64,000 bases of DNA from Pelecanus crispus. Lineage: Eukaryota; Chordata; Aves; Pelecaniformes; Pelecanidae. The position numbers and the translations under genes are program-made. Location: contig NC_134651.1 of assembly GCF_030463565.1 (NCBI RefSeq), positions 12,288,734-12,352,733 of the forward strand. Reading direction: 5' to 3'. Position 1 is the first letter of the stretch. Every line of letters starts with the position of its first letter. The notes below the pieces were generated by a model. That model was not told the DNA's origin, made no database searches, and saw only the letters and a list, made by a program, of their open reading frames with translations. Of this stretch, positions 59,501 to 64,000 are shown piece by piece.

Positions 59501-59551
59501 ACATGCGCAAGGTCCCTTCCAACCCAAAGCATTCTATGATTCTATGATTCT
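59501..59551 (+). mobile_element. CR1 LINE 3' tail fragment
   Basis: GGTCCCTTCCAACCCAAAGC is followed by two ATTCTATG units and ATTC, which is the typical 3' end of avian CR1 retrotransposons. Only the extreme 3' end is recognisable; the 5' limit of the fragment cannot be set by eye. Confidence 0.9.
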
Positions 59552-61800
59552 AAACCCAGGGGAAGCCTCTGTGCACGAGGTTGCAGGAGTGTCTTCTGCC
59601 TTGTTCCTTCCTGCATCTTGCTGTTTTCGTCTGTGATTTTCTGTTTAGTTTGCCGAAATACCCTAACTACCTGAAAAAAATCAGTCACAAACTCCTCTGC
59701 AGCAGAGGCAGAAGTGTGTGTGTGTCCTGGGGCGGTCGTCTTCATTGCAGCTCTCAGCAAAACGAAGGGGCTGACCCTCACACCCGAGGCAGCATTGCAG
59801 GATCACCGACGTTGCCGAAGCTGCACTATCCCCCTTGGATCTGCATCAAACCCAGGTCTGGGCTAGGGAACAGGGCTAAGAGAAAGGGGAAAAACCTACA
59901 AACCTGTTAAAAACCGCAATAGGCAGGCAGCCAGGCTGGGAGGGGAATCCCCGCCCAGGGTTTGCTGCGGACTCTGAGGAGCCTCCGCTTTCGCCCAGGC
60001 ATCTCTCCTTGTAGAGGAGAGCAGAAGGATGCTGCCCAGGAGCCAGGCCTGTTTATTCTCTTCCAGAAGTGGGGCCAGAGAGGCAAAATCTCAAAATCTT
60101 GGTGGGAGGAATGCGGTGTCTGAAGGGCTGAGATGTGCATTGCAGCCACCCTCCCCTCTGGGTGTTTGCCAGGTTTCAGTAGCAATGAAGTCCCCCATCA
60201 GCTCCTATCTGCAGTGAAACTGTCACAACAAATGAAGTTGCATTTTACAAGCCCAGAGAGAGGGGTGAGGGTTTGGCAAGCTGTGCTTAACCTGGGAAAC
60301 GTCACTCAGAAGCTACGCTCCCGGCCATGAGCTCAAGCCACTGGTGTGCGGACACCACTGCAGCCGCCAGCAGCCACAGAGAGCCCTGTGACCGGTGGCA
60401 ATGGTCACACAGCCCCAGTGCAGGGGAAGGACGCAGCTCGTCCCCAGCCCTCTGCATATCACAGCAGCGAGCGCAGCCCATGGGGCCAAGCTGTCTCGGA
60501 GCAGAAAGCAAGTGCTGCTGCATTAGGTTGTAGAGCGAACAATGCCTGGCAAAACTTTTTCCACTCCCTCCCTCCCCGGTTGTCCTTCCACCATCACCTG
60601 ATTTGTTAAAGACTGGGGGGATGAACCCTATCACCCCCTTAGCACAGCCCAGGGAGTGCATGGGGAGGACGAGACCCACTGCGGGGGACAATGGCAGCTG
60701 TGCCAGACGTTATGATGCTGAAGAGGGGTGATGGCAGCCACAGGGAAACGGCTGATGGATAAGGCTTAAATGTATAATGACCCCTGGGAGTCCTGGAGCC
60801 CAAAGTGATCCCGTTTCCCAGGTCCAGCATTGCAGAAGTGGGGAAAGGGCCGGTGCACCTTTCCCACGTCCCAGCCCTGCAGGACACTGAGCGCTGGGGT
60901 GGACAGGGAAGGAGGGGAGCCCTGCCCCTGCAGGCAGCTCCATCCTGGGCTGCTCCCACATCCCAAGGGGGTCCCAGTCTACTCGAGCAATCCAGAGGCA
61001 GCCGCCACCCGCTCACAGGGCTGAGGCCAGTACCTCCGCTGCGCCTGTCAGCCTTGGGTTCAGCCATCCAGCGGCAGAGCCTTGGGCCAAGCCACAGTGC
61101 TACTAGCAAAATTCTCTTTGCTGCTCGCAAAGGGAGAACCAATACATTTCACACCCAGGAAATACAGAGGTTCTTTTCTCAATAATCTGGAAAAGCAACT
61201 GATATATGTGTGGAGGAAAGGGAGAGGCAGAAAAATGTACACTGTATTTATAGAGATTTTATTTGTCGCTGGTTCCTGCATGGCCAGGTGGGACAGCTCT
61301 AACCTGCTCTAACCCGCTCACTCCTTTGTACCAGAATAAATTGAGTAATACCCAGAAAACGCACTGAAGCAACAGAAACCTGACCAGATGCTGCCTGTGT
61401 AAAACAGTGCATCAGAAAAAAGTAAAATTCAGGCTACAAGCAAAAGGGAGGTACATTAGTCCCTGCAAGGAGGAGACATGTTGCACTATTACTTTGCACC
61501 CCGTTAGCTGTGGGTAGTATAACAAAGGAAAGCCTGCACTGGGTTCATGCAGCCCCAACCTTCGGCATGGGCTGCACGTTCAGTGGATGTAGAGGAAAAG
61601 CCAGATCCCGTGTAACAGCTCTTAGCTGATGCAGGTATAGCATGGGCCAAGTTTATGCAAATGCAGGATGAAAGATTTGCAATTTCACTGTGAAACTAAT
61701 AGGATGTAGGAGCTATCCCCCCCGAACCACACAAGCCGGGTAGACATGCGGTTGTCCTGACATATAAAATCTATTCCTAGCCCTCAGGGTCACAAATACT
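59552..61800. other. Intergenic, no gene recognised
   Basis: Mixed-composition sequence between the CR1 tail and the retroviral fragment. No supported coding exon. Confidence 0.5.
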
Positions 61801-61839
61801 AGCTTCAGACTGTGCCTGGAAAAGAAAATAAGCATAAGC

Positions 61840-62745
61840 TAGTACTGATCATGAACAACAGCCTCTCCAGGGGTATACCTGCTGCAGCGTAGACTTATCC
61901 CCAGCCACAGTCACTTTGAGGAGCACCTGTTCCAGCATGGCCTTACCCATGGCTGCAGTCCCTCCAGGGGTGTACATGTTCTGTCATGGACTTATCCACG
62001 GCCACACGCTTTATGGTGCTCCAGCATGACCTCATGCACAGCCACTGATGCTTCGAGGTGTACCTGCTGCAGCATGGACTTATCCACAGCCACAGACACT
62101 TTGAGGTGTACTTCCTCTAGCGTGGACCTATCCTTGGGGCATGATCCTTTCAGAGGTATACCTGCTGCAGCACAGACATAACCACAGCTACAGACGCTTC
62201 AAGATGTACCTGCTCTGGCATGGGCGTATCCATGGCCACAGACATTTCGGGGTGTCCTGCTCCCACATGGACACACCCACAGGTCACAGTGCTTTCAACT
62301 TGAGTTCACCCTGAGGTTCCAGCTCATCCAGTGCAGCAGCACAGAAACAGCAGTCATGCCCTGGCCATCTGCCAGCCCAGGCACATGGCCATTGCTGTTA
62401 TCAAAATGTTCCCTGGTGCAGCAGAGTTAAGATGATAAGCAGCACAGCAAGACGAAAGCAAAAAGCAGCCACTAACGAGCACCAGACTCTAATACACAGT
62501 GAGGCAAGCAAGCCCCATGGCAAGCACAGGAGCCTGTCAATTAATAGCTAAACAGCAACAACAGCTATAAATTCAATCTAGCACATTCCAAACAAACCTG
62601 TCATTATCTCGAACCCTTCAAGCCCCACGTTGGATGCCAAAAAGGACTGTCGTGGTTTAACCTCCGCTGGCAACTAAGCCCCACACAGCCACTCGCTCAC
62701 TCCCCCCAGGTGGGATGGGGGAGAGAATCGGAAGAGTAAAAGTGA
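61840..62745 (-). mobile_element. Endogenous retrovirus fragment: 5' LTR end, primer-binding site and leader
   Basis: On the minus strand an LTR remnant (about 62745 to 62648, ending GGTTAAACCACGACA) is followed after 8 nt by a primer-binding-site-like sequence at 62639-62622. That site matches 16 of 18 positions of the tRNA-Lys1,2 primer-binding site used by betaretrovirus-like (ERVK) elements. Non-coding leader-like sequence then runs to a tandem array at 62297-61869. No gag, pol or env frame is present, no second LTR is seen, and the outer part of the LTR is lost or too diverged to follow, so this is an old, broken copy. The lower boundary is approximate. Confidence 0.75.
61869..62297 (-). 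repeat. About 48-bp tandem array, nine units, inside the retroviral fragment
   Basis: Unit starts are near 61869, 61919, 61966, 62013, 62056, 62104, 62152, 62201 and 62250. The plus-strand core is GGACTTATCCACAGCCACAG followed by a CTTTGAGGTGTACCTG-like segment. Units are 43-50 bp and diverged from each other. Most are a multiple of three long, and one minus-strand frame of the best-preserved unit has no stop. Confidence 0.85.
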
Positions 62746-64000
62746 GAACACGCAGTCTGCAGCCTGCTGCTTTGCCCAGCGCAACAGCCGGTGTTGCGAG
62801 AAGAGGCAAAATGTAACGCCACCTCAGCTAGCAACCCAGTGTCCCATTCCCATTGCCCAGGAATGGTTTGAGAGGCGTCTAATGAAGCACAGAGGTCTCA
62901 CCATTGGCAACGTGACACTTCACTGGCTGACTTGCCCTAAACTGTTCTCGTTAGGAAATGGTTTTGCATGAAGTACTCGCGCCAGACGTCAGAAGGTAAA
63001 GCTAACAAGATTTTAATCAGCCAGAGCACGAAAGGAAGGAGATTCCTGCATAATACCAGAGCCATGGAAAAGCTCTCCTTTGGAATCTCTTTGGGATCAG
63101 GTCTGTGCTGCAGGAGGAAGCTGTGGTACAGCTGAAAGGAAAGGGGCTACAGCCAGCAAGCACCAAGCATCCAGCCAGTTTTCAGAGAGATCCAGCCTGG
63201 GACGAGCACCTTTCAAAGCCTCCTTTGCCTCTGTAATGCACTACGATCCAGCCCTATGGAATAATTCCCATTGCAGGAAAAAATAAGACAACCCCCCCCA
63301 AACAAAACAAAAAGTTAGAGCGAGGGAAGGAAGCAGAGACAGGAAACTACACGGACACTCTTCAGAGAGGCCAATGCTGCAGGATAAAGGGCCAGATTTT
63401 TATGCACGTGCTGAGGTTCCTTCTGCCACTCATTTCAGGCACCTGAACAAAACAATCAGCTTTCCACAAAGGCTCAAACCATGCCCTGCTGCCAGCGAGG
63501 AGAGTACGCTTGTAGAAAACCAGCTCCTCCTCACAGCCGCTCGGGGGGAGCTGGACTGGGCTGAAATAAGGACATATTTCTATCTCACCAGCAACAAGTA
63601 ATGAAAATAATGAGACTTACAGCAAGTATATCTCTTTTTTCAGATTGGATTCCACAGACGCAAATGTGTTACTGTTACCAGAAACGTGTAAGATCACCTG
63701 GGTTGGTTTTGGCTGAAAAGCCTTGGTCTCTGCCCCATGCATGAACATGATCCAGTAGCCAAGACAACCTGCTGGCACTCGAGATGAAATTGATTCTCAC
63801 TGCTGTCATTTCTGGGTGACTTGGGAAGTGACATACAATTGCTGACATTGGCTTCTGCTTTAGTTGCTATAAAGGTGGTTTCAGAGAACCTCGGAAGCCC
63901 CAACAAGATTCATGGAAGTTCACAGTCACTTAGACCCTCATTCCTGCAATGCACAGCACAGCTTTGTGAAAACCTGCATCCTCACCACCTGCATCTTCAG
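62746..64000. other. Intergenic, no gene recognised
   Basis: No supported exon or repeat family was recognised up to the window end. The part next to the LTR remnant may include further diverged LTR sequence. Confidence 0.45.

Noticed and set aside
61869-62297. Possible CRISPR-like repeat array
   Set aside because: The units are directly adjacent, diverged tandem copies without spacers, in a eukaryotic retroviral fragment.

Overview
This is a vertebrate nuclear window, almost certainly from a bird. The genes are spliced with GT-AG introns. A CR1 retrotransposon tail with the avian 8-bp terminal repeat sits near 59.5 kb, and the LTR end near 62.65 kb resembles LTRs I associate with neoavian genomes. 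The nucleolin peptide is very close to chicken nucleolin as I remember it. Species cannot be fixed from the sequence alone.

Three protein-coding genes are well supported, all assembled here by joining exons at splice sites. NMUR1 (+, CDS 9762-12376, two coding exons, 431 aa) is the neuromedin U receptor 1. NCL (+, CDS 31002-38363, 15 exons, 691 aa) is nucleolin. B3GNT7 (-, CDS 49415-43488, two exons, 405 aa) is a beta-1,3-N-acetylglucosaminyltransferase. The order NMUR1 - NCL - B3GNT7, with B3GNT7 convergent on NCL, is the mirror image of human 2q37.1.

Three NCL introns carry snoRNAs that can be identified by their boxes, terminal stems and antisense to 18S rRNA: SNORD82 (intron 6), SNORD20 (intron 12) and SNORA75/U23 (intron 13). 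The locus therefore makes a ribosome-biogenesis protein and three rRNA-modification guides from one transcript. The NCL promoter is a CpG island with six CCAAT boxes, and five CACGTG E-boxes lie in the promoter and intron 1.

Layout: 1-7.9 kb, no gene recognised; 7.9-9.76 kb, GC-rich island, TG-rich repeat and probable NMUR1 5' region; 9.76-13.3 kb, NMUR1; 13.3-30.4 kb, intergenic with a few short repeats and AT-rich islands; 30.4-38.8 kb, NCL; 39.65-40.05 kb, an orphan CpG island with a strong CTCF-like motif; 41.1-49.6 kb, B3GNT7 (long 3' UTR, one 4.7-kb intron); 49.6-64 kb, intergenic, with minisatellites, the CR1 tail and a decayed minus-strand endogenous retrovirus fragment holding a 9-unit, roughly 48-bp tandem array. 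No prokaryotic features, CRISPR arrays, tRNAs or rRNAs were seen.
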